From positions 186,001 through 250,000 of the forward strand of contig NZ_BCYT01000004.1 in NCBI RefSeq assembly GCF_001598335.1: a stretch of DNA of 64,000 nucleotides, written 5' to 3'. Below, piece by piece: positions 7,335-16,332 of the stretch. The stretch's first letter is position 1. Each line of letters opens with the position of its first letter. This DNA is from Sphingobium abikonense NBRC 16140 (GTDB taxonomy: Bacteria > Pseudomonadota > Alphaproteobacteria > Sphingomonadales > Sphingomonadaceae). The notes beneath the pieces are model-generated. The model did no database searches, was not told the DNA's origin, and saw only the letters and a program-made list of their open reading frames with translations. The translations under genes were made by a program, and so were the position numbers.

Positions 7335-9611
7335 ATGCCCACGACGCCCGCCGCCGCCGCCCGCCAGATCCTTGTCCTGTTGCAGGAGGTGATGGCGTCG
7401 CGCAACAGCGCCCAGGCGAAGCTCAACAAGGTGGTGGAGATCATCGGCCAGTCGCTCTCCAGCGAGGTCTGTTCCATCTATCTGGTGCGCGAAGGCGTAT
7501 TGGAATTGTTCGCTACGCGCGGCCTCAAGCAGGAGGCGGTGCACGTCACGCGGATGGCCATGGGGGAGGGGCTGGTGGGCCTCATCGCCACCAATGTCGA
7601 GACGCTGAACCTGGACGAGGCGGCGGCGCATCCCGACTTTTCCTATCGTCCCGAAACCGGGGAAGATCGTTTTCACAGCTTTGCCGGTGTGCCGATCGTG
7701 CGGCGGGAGCGGTCGATCGGTGTCCTGTGCGTGCAGCATGTGGAGCCGCGCCGCTATGAAGAGGTGGAGATCGAGGCGTTGCAGACGGTCGCCATGGTGC
7801 TGTCCGAACTGATCGCAAACGCCGAATTGGCCGATGACGGCCCGGCCGATGCGCGCGTCGCGGAAACGGGCACGACCATCTTGCAGGGCCTGCAACTGGT
7901 GATGGGCATGGCGCGCGGCCACGCCGTCTTTCACCAGCCGCGCATCCATGTCGAACATACGGTGGCCGAAGATACCGAGGCCGAACGCGCGCGGGTCATT
8001 TCCGCCTTCACGAAAATGCGCGAGCAGATCGACCGGATGACCGGCGCGGCCGAATTCGGGACCGAGGGCGAACATCAGGAGGTGCTCGAAACCTACAAGA
8101 TGTTCGCCTATGACGAGGGGTGGATTCGGCGGATCAATGAAGCGATCGACAGTGGCCTGACCGCCGAGGCGGCGATCGAGAGGGTGCAACAGCGCACCCG
8201 CATGCGCATGCGGCAGATTGACGACCCGCTGTTGCAGGATCGGATGCACGACCTGGAGGATATGGCGAACCGGCTGCTTCGGATCGTGTCAGGGCAGCTG
8301 GGGACCGCCGCGCAACTGGGCTTGCGCCAGGACGCCATATTGATCGCGCGCAATCTGGGGCCTGCGGAGCTGCTGGAATATGATCGTCGGCGGTTGAAGG
8401 GTGTGATCCTGGAGGAAGGGTCGCTGACGGCCCATGTCACCATCGTCGCGCGCGCCATGGGCGTGCCTGTTCTTGGCCGGGTGCGGGATGTCCGCCACAA
8501 GCTCAATGAAGGCGACCTCATCCTGCTGGACGTGGCCGAAAACACCGTCTTGATCCGGCCCGGCCCGGACATGGACGAGGCGTTCGAGAATAAGCTGCAT
8601 GTGACGCAGAAGCGTCGCGCGGAATTCGCGGCCATGCGCGACCTGCCGTCCGTGACCACCGATGGGCAGCGCGTCGAATTGATGGTCAATGCAGGCCTGC
8701 GCGAAGACGCGCAGGCGCTGGACTTGGTCGGCGCGGATGGCATCGGCCTGTTCCGCACCGAATTCCAGTTCCTGGTGTCCGCGACCTTGCCGCAACGCGA
8801 AAAGCAGCAGCGGCTTTACAAGGATGTGCTGGACGCGGCGGGAGACCGACCAGTCATTTTCCGCACCGTCGATATCGGCGGCGACAAGGCGTTGCCCTAT
8901 ATGCAGCGGGATGGCGACGAGGAGTTGGAGGACAATCCCGCCATGGGCTGGCGCGCGTTGCGGCTCGCGCTCGACCGCGACGGGCTGATGAAGGCGCAGG
9001 CGCGCGCGCTGCTGGAGGCGAGTGCAGGCAAGATACTCAACATCATGTTCCCGATGGTGTCGGAGCCGTGGGAGTATGAAGCCGCCCGTGCTTTGGTCGA
9101 GCATCAGCGCGAATGGCTGCACGGCCATAAGAAGAAGCTGCCGATCGCGGTCAAATATGGCGCGATGCTGGAAGTGCCGGCCTTGGCCGAAGTGCTCGAC
9201 CTGCTGCTGCCACGCCTCGACTTTCTGTCGATCGGCACCAACGACCTGACGCAATTTCTGTTCGCGGCGGACCGCGCCCACCCTAAGCTGGCGGAGCGGT
9301 ATGACTGGCTCAGCATCGCGATCCTGCGCTTCCTGGACCGCGTCGTACGCGCCTGCGTGGCGCATCAGGTCTCGGTCGGTGTCTGCGGCGAAATGGGTGG
9401 GCGCACTTTGGAGGCGATGGCGCTGATCGGCCTTGGCATCCGACGCTTGTCGATCACGCCTGCGTCAGTCGGCCCGGTCAAGGCGATGATCCGCGCAGTC
9501 GACGCGGCGCAGCTGCAATCCCTGATGCGGGAATGGCTCGACAGCGGTGCGCCGGACATACGCGAACGGCTGACGCAATGGGCGTCCGATCGGGGGGTGG
9601 AACTCAGCTGA
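7335..9611 (+). CDS. ptsP: Phosphoenolpyruvate--protein phosphotransferase of the nitrogen PTS (enzyme I-Ntr)
   Basis: A 758-residue protein with an N-terminal GAF domain (about 15-165) followed by enzyme I. The phospho-accepting His367 lies in SLTAHVTIVARAMG. The PEP-binding barrel contains GIGLFRTEFQF, RTVDIGGDKALPY, SIGTNDLTQF and the Cys-containing VGVCGEMGG. It phosphorylates the HPr-like protein Npr, which feeds EIIA-Ntr and so reports on nitrogen or carbon status. Length and domain order are normal. It is transcribed divergently from the Tat aminotransferases, with 172 bases between the starts. The partner genes ptsN and ptsO are not in this window. Confidence 0.95.
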   Translation: MPTTPAAAARQILVLLQEVMASRNSAQAKLNKVVEIIGQSLSSEVCSIYLVREGVLELFATRGLKQEAVHVTRMAMGEGLVGLIATNVETLNLDEAAAHPDFSYRPETGEDRFHSFAGVPIVRRERSIGVLCVQHVEPRRYEEVEIEALQTVAMVLSELIANAELADDGPADARVAETGTTILQGLQLVMGMARGHAVFHQPRIHVEHTVAEDTEAERARVISAFTKMREQIDRMTGAAEFGTEGEHQEVLETYKMFAYDEGWIRRINEAIDSGLTAEAAIERVQQRTRMRMRQIDDPLLQDRMHDLEDMANRLLRIVSGQLGTAAQLGLRQDAILIARNLGPAELLEYDRRRLKGVILEEGSLTAHVTIVARAMGVPVLGRVRDVRHKLNEGDLILLDVAENTVLIRPGPDMDEAFENKLHVTQKRRAEFAAMRDLPSVTTDGQRVELMVNAGLREDAQALDLVGADGIGLFRTEFQFLVSATLPQREKQQRLYKDVLDAAGDRPVIFRTVDIGGDKALPYMQRDGDEELEDNPAMGWRALRLALDRDGLMKAQARALLEASAGKILNIMFPMVSEPWEYEAARALVEHQREWLHGHKKKLPIAVKYGAMLEVPALAEVLDLLLPRLDFLSIGTNDLTQFLFAADRAHPKLAERYDWLSIAILRFLDRVVRACVAHQVSVGVCGEMGGRTLEAMALIGLGIRRLSITPASVGPVKAMIRAVDAAQLQSLMREWLDSGAPDIRERLTQWASDRGVELS

Positions 9612-9684
9612 AACGGCTGGTCCGGCGTTGACAATGCCCGTCCCGCAATGAGACAAGGCCGACCATCACAGGTCGCGGAGCAAT

Positions 9685-10536
9685 ATGGCAGAAGAACCAG
9701 ACATCGAACCCGGCGCAACGCCGGTGGAAGACACGCAGCCCAGGACGCCCGGCGCAAAGCTGCGCGCTGCGCGGGAAGCGCAGGGGCTTTCGCTTCAGGA
9801 TGTCGCGACGCGCACGCGTATCGCCTCGCGGCAACTCGAAGCGGTCGAACGCGACGATTATGGTGCCTTGCCGGGTATTCCCTATGCCGTGGGCTTTGCC
9901 CGGGCCTATGCGCGCGCTGTGGACGTGGACGAAGTGGCGATTGCCGCCGAGGTGCGGGAAGCTGTCCATGGTTCGGACCTGGGCGCCAATCGCTATGAGG
10001 CGTTCGAGCCGGCCGATCCGGCGCGCGTGCCGTCCCGCGCGCTGGCCTGGACGCTGGCCGCGATCGTGCTGGTGCTTATCGGTGGCTACATCATCTGGCG
10101 TACCCAATTGTTCACGCCGCCGTCGAGCGAAGAGATTGCCGCCAGCGCGCCAGCCCGGCCCTCTGCGCCTGCGGCGGGCAGCGCCGTCGCGCCCATTCGC
10201 CAGGTGCCGCAAACTGTTGTCTTCACGGCGGTAGATGATGTCTGGTTGCGGATCGTCGATGAAGCGGGCGAGCGGCTGAAGGACGGAACGATGAAGAAGG
10301 GCGAAAGCTTCACCCTTCCCGCCGGCGCGCGCAATCCCACGATCTTGACCGGTCGCCCGCAGGCATTGAATGTCACTGTAGGTGGAAAGCCTATTCCGCC
10401 CCTCGGCGCTGCCGATCGCACCATCGCCGATGTTCCGGTCAATGCCGAGGCGCTGCTGGCGCGCACTGCTCCAGCCGGGCAACAATCCGGCACGCCGGCC
10501 GGCGGGCAAGCGGCACCTGCTGCTTCGGCAAACTGA
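9685..10536 (+). CDS. RodZ-like helix-turn-helix membrane protein (DUF4115)
   Basis: A 283-residue bitopic protein with a Cro/XRE-type helix-turn-helix near the N-terminus (GAKLRAAREAQGLSLQDVA, about 23-41, extending to the VERDDYGALPGIPYAVGFARAYA segment), one membrane helix (about 115-135), an Ala/Pro-rich linker and a C-terminal DUF4115 beta-domain (about 175-260). This is the architecture of RodZ, which links MreB to the envelope in rod-shaped cells. In cytoplasmic RodZ the HTH binds MreB rather than DNA. It sits between ptsP and cpoB on the same strand. Confidence 0.75.
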   Translation: MAEEPDIEPGATPVEDTQPRTPGAKLRAAREAQGLSLQDVATRTRIASRQLEAVERDDYGALPGIPYAVGFARAYARAVDVDEVAIAAEVREAVHGSDLGANRYEAFEPADPARVPSRALAWTLAAIVLVLIGGYIIWRTQLFTPPSSEEIAASAPARPSAPAAGSAVAPIRQVPQTVVFTAVDDVWLRIVDEAGERLKDGTMKKGESFTLPAGARNPTILTGRPQALNVTVGGKPIPPLGAADRTIADVPVNAEALLARTAPAGQQSGTPAGGQAAPAASAN

Positions 10537-10589
10537 CAGCAGCGAAGGTCCCGCTTTACCGCAGGTAATTAGGCCTTATGGTTAAGGGT

Positions 10590-10623
10590 GCGGCCGTCAC
10601 CTCAGCGGGGAGGTGACGGCCGC
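10590..10623. other. GC-rich perfect stem-loop between rodZ-like gene and cpoB
   Basis: A perfect 14-bp stem (10590-10603 with 10610-10623) closes a 6-base loop (agcggg). No T-run follows. It could separate transcripts or act as a processing or stability element upstream of cpoB. Confidence 0.65.
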
Positions 10624-10695
10624 AGCTTGGAAGTCATGCGCTTGCCGGTCGGAAGGATATGGCCCGTGCCGGTATCGCAGCAGTCGGGGAACGTC

Positions 10696-11628
10696 ATGCG
10701 TCACGCCTTATTCGCGTCCACAGCCGTCATCGCAAGCGCGATGATCGCCCTTGCCTCGCCAACTGCGGCACAGACCAGTGTCGAAGGGCGTGTCGATCGG
10801 CTGGAAAAGGAAATGCGCGCGGTGCAGCGCAAGGTGTTTCCCGCGGGCACGCCGATCGAAGCGGAGATTACGCGTCCTGCGACACCCCAGCCATCGCCGG
10901 GAACGCCTGCATCGACCCCTGTCGCTGACCTGACTGCGCGGGTGAGCGCGCTGGAATCGCAACTGGCCTCGATCACGGGGCAGGTTGAGGAAAACAGCTA
11001 CAAGCTGCGTCAGCTCGAAGAATCCTTCACGAAATACAAGGCTGAAACCGACGCGCGGATGGCGCCTGCCGCGCCGCCGGTCGCCACCGTGCCGACGGCA
11101 TCATCAGGCACCAGCGCAGCGCTCGCACCCGCCGAACCGGCGCCCGCCAGGCCTGCCGCCGCCAAACCCTCCGCCCCCGCAGGCGCGAGCGAAGCGCGCA
11201 AGACGGCGGTCGCGGCGATTGAGCGGCCCAACAGCGGCGATGAGGCCAATGACGCCTACACCTACGGCTTTCGCCTGTGGGACGCCAAATTCTACCCGGA
11301 GGCGCAGGCGCAACTCAAAGCCACGGTGGACAAATATGGCGACAGCTCAGTCGCCAGCCGGGCGCAGAATCTGCTTGGCCGCGCCTATCTGGATGATGGT
11401 AAGCCGGCTCTCGCCTCTGTGGCTTTTTACGAAAATTATCAGAAACGGCCGCGTGGCGACCGTGCGGCGGACAGCCTGGCTTATCTTGGCGAAGCGCTGA
11501 TCCAGCTGAAAAAGCCCGCCGACGCCTGCAAGGTCTATCAGGAACTGGATCAGGTCTATGGCAGCAGCCTGTCCTCCAGCCTGCGTGCGATGATGGACAA
11601 GGGGCGCGCCCAGGCGAAGTGCAGCTGA
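10696..11628 (+). CDS. cpoB: Cell division coordinator CpoB (YbgF, Tol-Pal associated)
   Basis: From the ATG at 10696 the product is 310 residues. It has a signal peptide (MRHALFASTAVIASAMIALA, cleaved near TAAQ), a coiled-coil segment (VEGRVDRLEKEMRAVQRK and LTARVSALESQLASITGQ), an Ala/Pro linker and C-terminal tetratricopeptide repeats (from NDAYTYGFRLWDAKFYPEAQ to the end). This is the CpoB layout: a periplasmic protein that links peptidoglycan synthesis with Tol-Pal constriction. The open frame begins 36 codons earlier, but that leader covers the upstream hairpin and is not signal-like. tilS starts inside its last codons. tol-pal genes, its usual upstream neighbours, are absent here. Confidence 0.85.
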   Translation: MRHALFASTAVIASAMIALASPTAAQTSVEGRVDRLEKEMRAVQRKVFPAGTPIEAEITRPATPQPSPGTPASTPVADLTARVSALESQLASITGQVEENSYKLRQLEESFTKYKAETDARMAPAAPPVATVPTASSGTSAALAPAEPAPARPAAAKPSAPAGASEARKTAVAAIERPNSGDEANDAYTYGFRLWDAKFYPEAQAQLKATVDKYGDSSVASRAQNLLGRAYLDDGKPALASVAFYENYQKRPRGDRAADSLAYLGEALIQLKKPADACKVYQELDQVYGSSLSSSLRAMMDKGRAQAKCS

Positions 11629-12563
11629 CAGGCGAAAGCGCCGCGCTTCAGACGCGGCTGATCGATGCGACACGCGCGCTGGTCGGCGATGATCCGGCAA
11701 CCCGCTTTGCCGTAGCCGTGTCCGGGGGACCGGACAGCATGGCGCTGCTGTGGCTCGCGGCGGGCGCCTTTCCGGGTCGCGTGGCCGCAGTGACGGTGGA
11801 TCATGGCTTGCGGCCGGAATCCGCCGACGAGGCGGCAATGGTGGCGCGATGGTGTAGCGCGCACGGTATCGACCATGCCACGCTCCATCCCGATGTGCCG
11901 GTGACGGGTAATGTCCAGGCTTGGGCGCGCGCCATGCGCTATCGCCTGATGGAGGCTTGGCGCGCGTCTTGCGCCATGGACTGGATCATGACCGCCCATC
12001 ACGCCGACGATCAGCTCGAAACAGTGGTGATGCGTCTCAACCGGGGGTCGGGCATTGGTGGACTTGCCGGCGTGCGCGCCAGGTCCGGCCGGGTGATCCG
12101 GCCACTGCTGGGCGAGCGCAAGGCGCAGTTGCAGGCATTTGTCGATCGCGAAAAATTACCGCATGTGCAGGATCCCTCAAATCGCGACGCGCGCTTCGAT
12201 CGGGCTGCCTTGCGCTTGGCGCTGTCCGACGCGCCCTGGTTGGACGCGCAGGCGGTGACGCGTAGCGCCGCGGCATTGGCGGAGGCGGAAACCGCGATTC
12301 TGTGGAGCGTCGCGCAACTGGCGGAGCGTCATGTGCGCCCCGACGGCATCGGATGGATGCTCGACCGTATCGACCTTCCGCGCGAATATCTGCGTCGGCT
12401 ATTGGTGCATATGCTGATGCTGGCCGGCGCAAAAGCGCCGCGCGGGGACACGTTGGATCACGCCTTGCAGGAGGCGGCGGCAGGCCGCCAGGCGAGCCTT
12501 GGCGATTGGCTGCTAAAAGGCGGCAGCACGTGGAGCCTGCGACCAGCGCCGCCTCGCAGTTAA
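11619..12563 (+). CDS. tilS: tRNA(Ile)-lysidine synthetase
   Basis: A 314-residue N-type ATP pyrophosphatase with the P-loop SGGPDS at about 35-40, VDHGLR (about 67-72) and TAHHADDQLET with NRGSGIGGLAG, all diagnostic of TilS. It converts the wobble cytidine of tRNA-Ile(CAU) to lysidine so that AUA is read as Ile, and it is essential. The GTG start at 11619 overlaps the end of cpoB by 10 bases, implying translational coupling. The protein is short at the C-terminus compared with the E. coli enzyme, which carries extra tRNA-binding domains. Short forms are common in alphaproteobacteria. Confidence 0.93.
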   Translation: MQLTGESAALQTRLIDATRALVGDDPATRFAVAVSGGPDSMALLWLAAGAFPGRVAAVTVDHGLRPESADEAAMVARWCSAHGIDHATLHPDVPVTGNVQAWARAMRYRLMEAWRASCAMDWIMTAHHADDQLETVVMRLNRGSGIGGLAGVRARSGRVIRPLLGERKAQLQAFVDREKLPHVQDPSNRDARFDRAALRLALSDAPWLDAQAVTRSAAALAEAETAILWSVAQLAERHVRPDGIGWMLDRIDLPREYLRRLLVHMLMLAGAKAPRGDTLDHALQEAAAGRQASLGDWLLKGGSTWSLRPAPPRS

Positions 12564-12686
12564 TTTGGCAAAAGGTTCCACGGGTCGGCGCGTCGCAGTC
12601 ACGTTTTGCCGCTTTTGGCGTGATGGTGGCATCTGGTTAACGGCCGATATGGTATCGGGTCGGCTTTCCAGCAGGACTCTCTATGC

Positions 12687-12878
12687 ATGTTTGAATTTGC
12701 TGCTTTATCTTATGGACTCTTGGCGAGCATCATCCTTTCGGCGGCGCAGCGGAACCGGACTTTGGCTCGGCCGCATCCACCGCTGCTCCTTTACATGGGA
12801 TATCTGCTGTGCGGTATGTCGGCAGGCCTCGCACTGGCGCTCGGCTATCTTGCATTGACGATCGCCGGGGTCGTCTGA
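12687..12878 (+). CDS. Small two-helix membrane protein of unknown function
   Basis: A 63-residue protein beginning MFEFAALSYGLLASIIL. It is almost entirely two hydrophobic segments (about 3-19 and 33-60) separated by a basic turn (QRNRTLARPHPP). The ATG at 12687 has a purine-rich upstream element (caggac), and the frame lies alone between tilS and ftsH. A position next to ftsH suggests a membrane partner or regulator, but there is no direct evidence. I do not recognise a named family. It could also be chance, since the frame is short. Confidence 0.5.
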   Translation: MFEFAALSYGLLASIILSAAQRNRTLARPHPPLLLYMGYLLCGMSAGLALALGYLALTIAGVV

Positions 12879-12974
12879 CCTTCGGTCATCTATGCTGAAT
12901 CGCCGCCAGGGAACGGCGTCGGCTGCGCTTGCGCTTTTGCCGGCGTGCCCTATCTTGGCGGGTGAAAGAGAGTG

Positions 12975-14927
12975 ATGATGAACGACGAGAAAGACCCGCA
13001 GGGCAACCCCTGGATCAAGAGCGCGATGATTTGGGCAGGCGTGATTGTCGCCCTGTTGCTGTTTGTATCGCTGTTCGACAGCCGCACCGCCACGACGGCG
13101 GGCACCGGGATCGCCTATTCCGAGTTTCGCTCGAAAGTGCAGGAAGGGCAGGTCAAGGATGTCGCGATCGCGCCTGATCGCATCACCGGTACCCTGTCGA
13201 GCGGCCAGAAATTCAGCACTGTTCCGGTCAACGATCCGGGCCTTCCCAAGATGCTCGATGACTTCAACGTCAAATATTCGGGTCAGGCGGAGGAGCAACC
13301 CAGCTTCTGGATGATTCTCATCTATCAGTCGCTGCCGTTCCTGCTGATATTGGGCATCGCCTTTTTCGTACTGCGTCAGATGCAGAAGGGTGGCGGCGCT
13401 GGTGGCGCCATGGGTTTCGGAAAGTCCAAGGCCAAGCTGCTGACCGAAAAACATGGCAAGGTGACGTTTGATGACGTGGCCGGCATCGACGAGGCGCGCG
13501 AGGAGTTGCAGGAAATTGTCGAGTTCCTGAAAGACCCCAGCAAATTTGCGCGGTTAGGCGGCAAGATTCCCAAGGGCGCGCTGCTGGTTGGTTCGCCCGG
13601 TACCGGCAAAACGCTGCTGGCGCGCGCGATCGCGGGCGAAGCCGGTGTGCCTTTCTTCACCATCTCCGGCTCTGACTTTGTCGAAATGTTTGTGGGCGTT
13701 GGTGCGAGCCGTGTGCGCGACATGTTCGAGCAGGCCAAGAAGAATGCGCCCTGCATCGTCTTCATCGACGAAATCGACGCGGTTGGCCGCCATCGCGGCG
13801 CGGGCTTGGGCAATGGCAATGACGAGCGCGAGCAGACGCTGAACCAGCTTCTCGTCGAAATGGATGGCTTCGAGGCGAATGAAGGTATCATCATCGTCGC
13901 GGCGACCAACCGTCCCGACGTACTCGATCCCGCGCTGCTGCGTCCCGGCCGTTTTGACCGGCAGGTCGTGGTGCCGCGCCCCGACATTGAAGGCCGCGAG
14001 AAGATTCTTGCTGTCCACATGAAGAAGGTGCCGCTCGCCCCCGACGTCAATCCGCGCACCATCGCGCGTGGCACGCCGGGCTTTTCGGGCGCGGACCTCG
14101 CCAATCTCGTCAATGAAGCCGCGTTGATGGCAGCCCGGCGCGGCAAGCGGCTGGTCGCCATGGACGAGTTCGAGGCGGCCAAGGACAAGGTCATGATGGG
14201 CAGCGAGCGTCGCTCCATGGTCATGACCGACGATGAGAAGAAGATGACCGCCTATCATGAGGCTGGCCATGCCATCGTCGCAATGCACGAACCGGCCTCC
14301 GACCCGATTCACAAGGCAACGATCATCCCGCGCGGTCGCGCCTTGGGCATGGTCATGCGGCTGCCCGAACGGGACAGCTACAGCTATCATCGCGACAAGA
14401 TGCACGCCAACATGGCCGTCGCCATGGGCGGCCGCGTCGCCGAGGAAATCATCTTCGGTTATGACAAGGTGTCATCGGGCGCATCGGGCGACATCCAATA
14501 TGCCACCAAGCTGGCCCGCGACATGGTGACGCAGTGGGGTATGTCCGACAAGCTGGGGCCGCTCCAATATGAGGAGCAGCAAGGCGAAACCTTCCTTGGC
14601 TATTCGCAGAGCCAGCGCGTCCATATGTCGGACGAGACGGCGAAGCTGATCGACAAGGAAATTCGCGGCTTGGTGGAGCAGGGCTATGCACGGGCGCAAG
14701 AGGTGCTCAAGGGCCATGAAGACCAGTTGCATCTTCTGGCCAACGCCATGCTGGAATATGAGACGCTGACGGGCGAGGAAATCAAGACACTGCTGGAGCA
14801 GGGTGAGATTACCCGCGACGACGGAACCACGATCAAGCCTTCGGTCATCCCGGCGGTCGGATCGTCAATCCCGAAAATTCGCAAGCGCAAGGGGCCGTTC
14901 GGCGATCCTACACCAGCCGGCGCGTAA
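12975..14927 (+). CDS. ftsH: ATP-dependent zinc metalloprotease FtsH
   Basis: A protein of about 650 residues with two membrane helices (about 14-32 and 111-132) flanking a periplasmic domain, then a AAA+ module with Walker A GSPGTGKT (206-213), Walker [12 protein letters not shown], the aromatic pore motif within [15 protein letters not shown] and SRH region [20 protein letters not shown], and finally the zinc-protease motif HEAGH (about 428-432). It degrades misassembled membrane proteins and short-lived regulators. The start could be GTG 12972 or either of the ATGs at 12975 and 12978. The Shine-Dalgarno-like aaagagag favours the ATGs. A terminator follows. Confidence 0.96.
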   Translation: MMNDEKDPQGNPWIKSAMIWAGVIVALLLFVSLFDSRTATTAGTGIAYSEFRSKVQEGQVKDVAIAPDRITGTLSSGQKFSTVPVNDPGLPKMLDDFNVKYSGQAEEQPSFWMILIYQSLPFLLILGIAFFVLRQMQKGGGAGGAMGFGKSKAKLLTEKHGKVTFDDVAGIDEAREELQEIVEFLKDPSKFARLGGKIPKGALLVGSPGTGKTLLARAIAGEAGVPFFTISGSDFVEMFVGVGASRVRDMFEQAKKNAPCIVFIDEIDAVGRHRGAGLGNGNDEREQTLNQLLVEMDGFEANEGIIIVAATNRPDVLDPALLRPGRFDRQVVVPRPDIEGREKILAVHMKKVPLAPDVNPRTIARGTPGFSGADLANLVNEAALMAARRGKRLVAMDEFEAAKDKVMMGSERRSMVMTDDEKKMTAYHEAGHAIVAMHEPASDPIHKATIIPRGRALGMVMRLPERDSYSYHRDKMHANMAVAMGGRVAEEIIFGYDKVSSGASGDIQYATKLARDMVTQWGMSDKLGPLQYEEQQGETFLGYSQSQRVHMSDETAKLIDKEIRGLVEQGYARAQEVLKGHEDQLHLLANAMLEYETLTGEEIKTLLEQGEITRDDGTTIKPSVIPAVGSSIPKIRKRKGPFGDPTPAGA

Positions 14928-14951
14928 GCCGCGACTACAGGCAGGTTAGAG

Positions 14952-14984
14952 ATAGGCGCGGCCCTCCGGTCGCGCCTATTTTCA
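14952..14984 (+). terminator. Intrinsic terminator of ftsH
   Basis: A perfect 9-bp stem (14952-14960 ataggcgcg with 14971-14979) and 10-base loop, followed by a short T-run (tttc, att). It starts 24 bases after the ftsH stop codon. Confidence 0.8.
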
Positions 14985-15260
14985 TTTGCGGCTTGGTTGC
15001 CGGGCCAAAATGCAACCCCATCCGATAGTGCGTTCTCGTTGAGAGCAAATGCGTATTTGAGCGATTCAGGGGTAGTCGCGTTCCGCCTGACCTGTACGGC
15101 GGGAAGGAATTTGGTGTGTGGCGCGCCTGCTATTTGGTCAGCGTGTTGCGGGGCGCAGCGTCCAAGGGATACCGGCCGCCACTGAAATCGCGATGGCGAC
15201 GCGAGTAGAACTAAGCCTTTGTGATCAGCACAGGCGATTTATCCTCAAGGCCGCAACAAA
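14985..15260. other. Intergenic stretch with no recognisable gene
   Basis: Between the ftsH terminator and the grxD terminator. Only short open frames without family features or good ribosome sites occur on either strand. I see no RNA gene, repeat or clear promoter. Confidence 0.5.
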
Positions 15261-15285
15261 AAACGGCCCGCTGAGCGAGCCGTTT
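15261..15285 (-). terminator. Intrinsic terminator of grxD operon
   Basis: A 7-bp stem (15261-15267 aaacggc with 15279-15285), preceded on the plus strand by an A-run that reads as a T-run on the minus strand. It lies 26 bases past the grxD stop. Confidence 0.7.
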
Positions 15286-15311
15286 CTCAATCATCAATGC
15301 GCTGAAGCGTC

Positions 15312-15653
15312 TCAGTTGGCCGGGGCGACGCCTTGGTCGGTCATGAGTTGATGCAACTCGCCCGCGTCATACATTTCCATCATGATATCGCTGCCGCCAA
15401 CAAACTCGCCCTTCACATACAGCTGTGGGATCGTCGGCCAGTCCGAATAGGCTTTGATACCCTGACGGATGGCCTGATCCTGCAATACGTCGACGGTTTC
15501 GTAACCGACTCCCAGATGCTCCAGAATGGCAATCGCCCGGCTGGAAAAGCCGCATTGGGGGAAAAGCGGCGTGCCTTTCATGAAAAGCACCACATCATGG
15601 CCAGTCACAATCTGCGCGATCCGCTGCTGCACGGCGTCGGTCATCATCGTCAT
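15312..15653 (-). CDS. grxD: Monothiol glutaredoxin, Grx4 family
   Basis: A 113-residue protein with the single-cysteine active site CGFS (Cys34) and the glutathione-binding WPTIPQLYVKGEFVGGSDI segment typical of Grx4/Grx5. These proteins hold and transfer [2Fe-2S] clusters and pair with BolA proteins. A bolA gene lies immediately upstream on the same strand, which supports an Fe-S trafficking role. The start may be the second ATG (15644), because the N-terminus reads MTMMTDAVQQ. It is the last gene of the zeta-bolA-grxD group and is followed by a terminator. Confidence 0.93.
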   Translation of the reverse strand: MTMMTDAVQQRIAQIVTGHDVVLFMKGTPLFPQCGFSSRAIAILEHLGVGYETVDVLQDQAIRQGIKAYSDWPTIPQLYVKGEFVGGSDIMMEMYDAGELHQLMTDQGVAPAN

Positions 15654-15702
15654 CCAATTCTATCTGTCGCAGCCACAGGAGGCGCGAAACGGTCAACGTG
15701 CG

Positions 15703-15936
15703 TTAGTTGGGAACCGCAGTGGTGAGTTGCAAGGCGTGGAGCACGCCGCCCATGCGCCCGCCCAGGGCGGCATAGACCGCACGCTGCTGCGCAACCCGGC
15801 TCATACCCCGGAAACTTTCGGATACGACCCGCGCGGCATAATGATCGCCATCGCCGGCCAGGTCGGTTATTTCAACCTGCGCATCGGGGATGGCGGCGCG
15901 AATCATGTCGGCGATGTCGTCGGCGGCCATGGGCAT
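15703..15936 (-). CDS. BolA family protein
   Basis: A 77-residue BolA/IbaG-type protein: acidic N-terminal helix (ADDIADMIRAAIPDA), central GDGDHYAARVVSESFRGMSRVAQQR block carrying the conserved His that can ligand a shared Fe-S cluster, and C-terminal ALQLTTAVP. BolA proteins form [2Fe-2S] heterodimers with Grx4, encoded next. The gap to the upstream zeta gene is 14 bases and to grxD about 49 bases. Whether it is orthologous to BolA or IbaG is not decidable by eye. Confidence 0.9.
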   Translation of the reverse strand: MPMAADDIADMIRAAIPDAQVEITDLAGDGDHYAARVVSESFRGMSRVAQQRAVYAALGGRMGGVLHALQLTTAVPN

Positions 15937-15950
15937 GGTCGGCGCGCTCC

Positions 15951-16274
15951 TTATTGAGCTTCGATGAACATGCGGCGAGCGATCACCGCCTGTTCTTCCA
16001 ATGCCGCGCGCACGCCCGCTTCGTCGATGTCGATCCCGGCCTGAGTCATGTCGCCGACCAGCTTGCGGATGACATCCTCGTCACCCGCTTCCTCGAAATC
16101 GGCCTGCACGACCGCCTTGGCATAGGCGTCGGTTTCCTCCGGCGTCAGGCCCATCTTCGCTGCGGCCCATTCCCCCAGCAGCCGATTGCGGCGCGCCTGG
16201 ATGCGGAATTCCATCTCCTGATCATGCGCGAACATATTTTCGAACGCTTTTTCGCGATCGTCAAACGTAGTCAT
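15951..16274 (-). CDS. DUF1476 protein, ATPase inhibitor subunit zeta
   Basis: A 107-residue, highly charged helical protein beginning MTTFDDREKAFENMFAHDQE, with AKMGLTPEETDAYAKAV in the middle. This is the DUF1476 family, whose Paracoccus member is the zeta subunit that blocks rotation of the F1-ATPase in the hydrolysis direction through its N-terminal segment. The DREKAFENMFAHD block matches the inhibitory N-terminus. It heads the group with bolA and grxD, a common alphaproteobacterial neighbourhood. ATP synthase genes are not in the window. Confidence 0.9.
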   Translation of the reverse strand: MTTFDDREKAFENMFAHDQEMEFRIQARRNRLLGEWAAAKMGLTPEETDAYAKAVVQADFEEAGDEDVIRKLVGDMTQAGIDIDEAGVRAALEEQAVIARRMFIEAQ

Positions 16275-16332
16275 ATGCTGGTGCCCCGCTTAGATGGCCT
16301 GTTGTCGGACAGTGATAGGAAGATGCAAGGGA

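Noticed and set aside
14985..15260. Short open frames on the plus strand between ftsH and grxD (for example 14997-15185)
   Set aside because: They lack family motifs, good ribosome sites and codon bias of real genes, and the region sits between two terminators.
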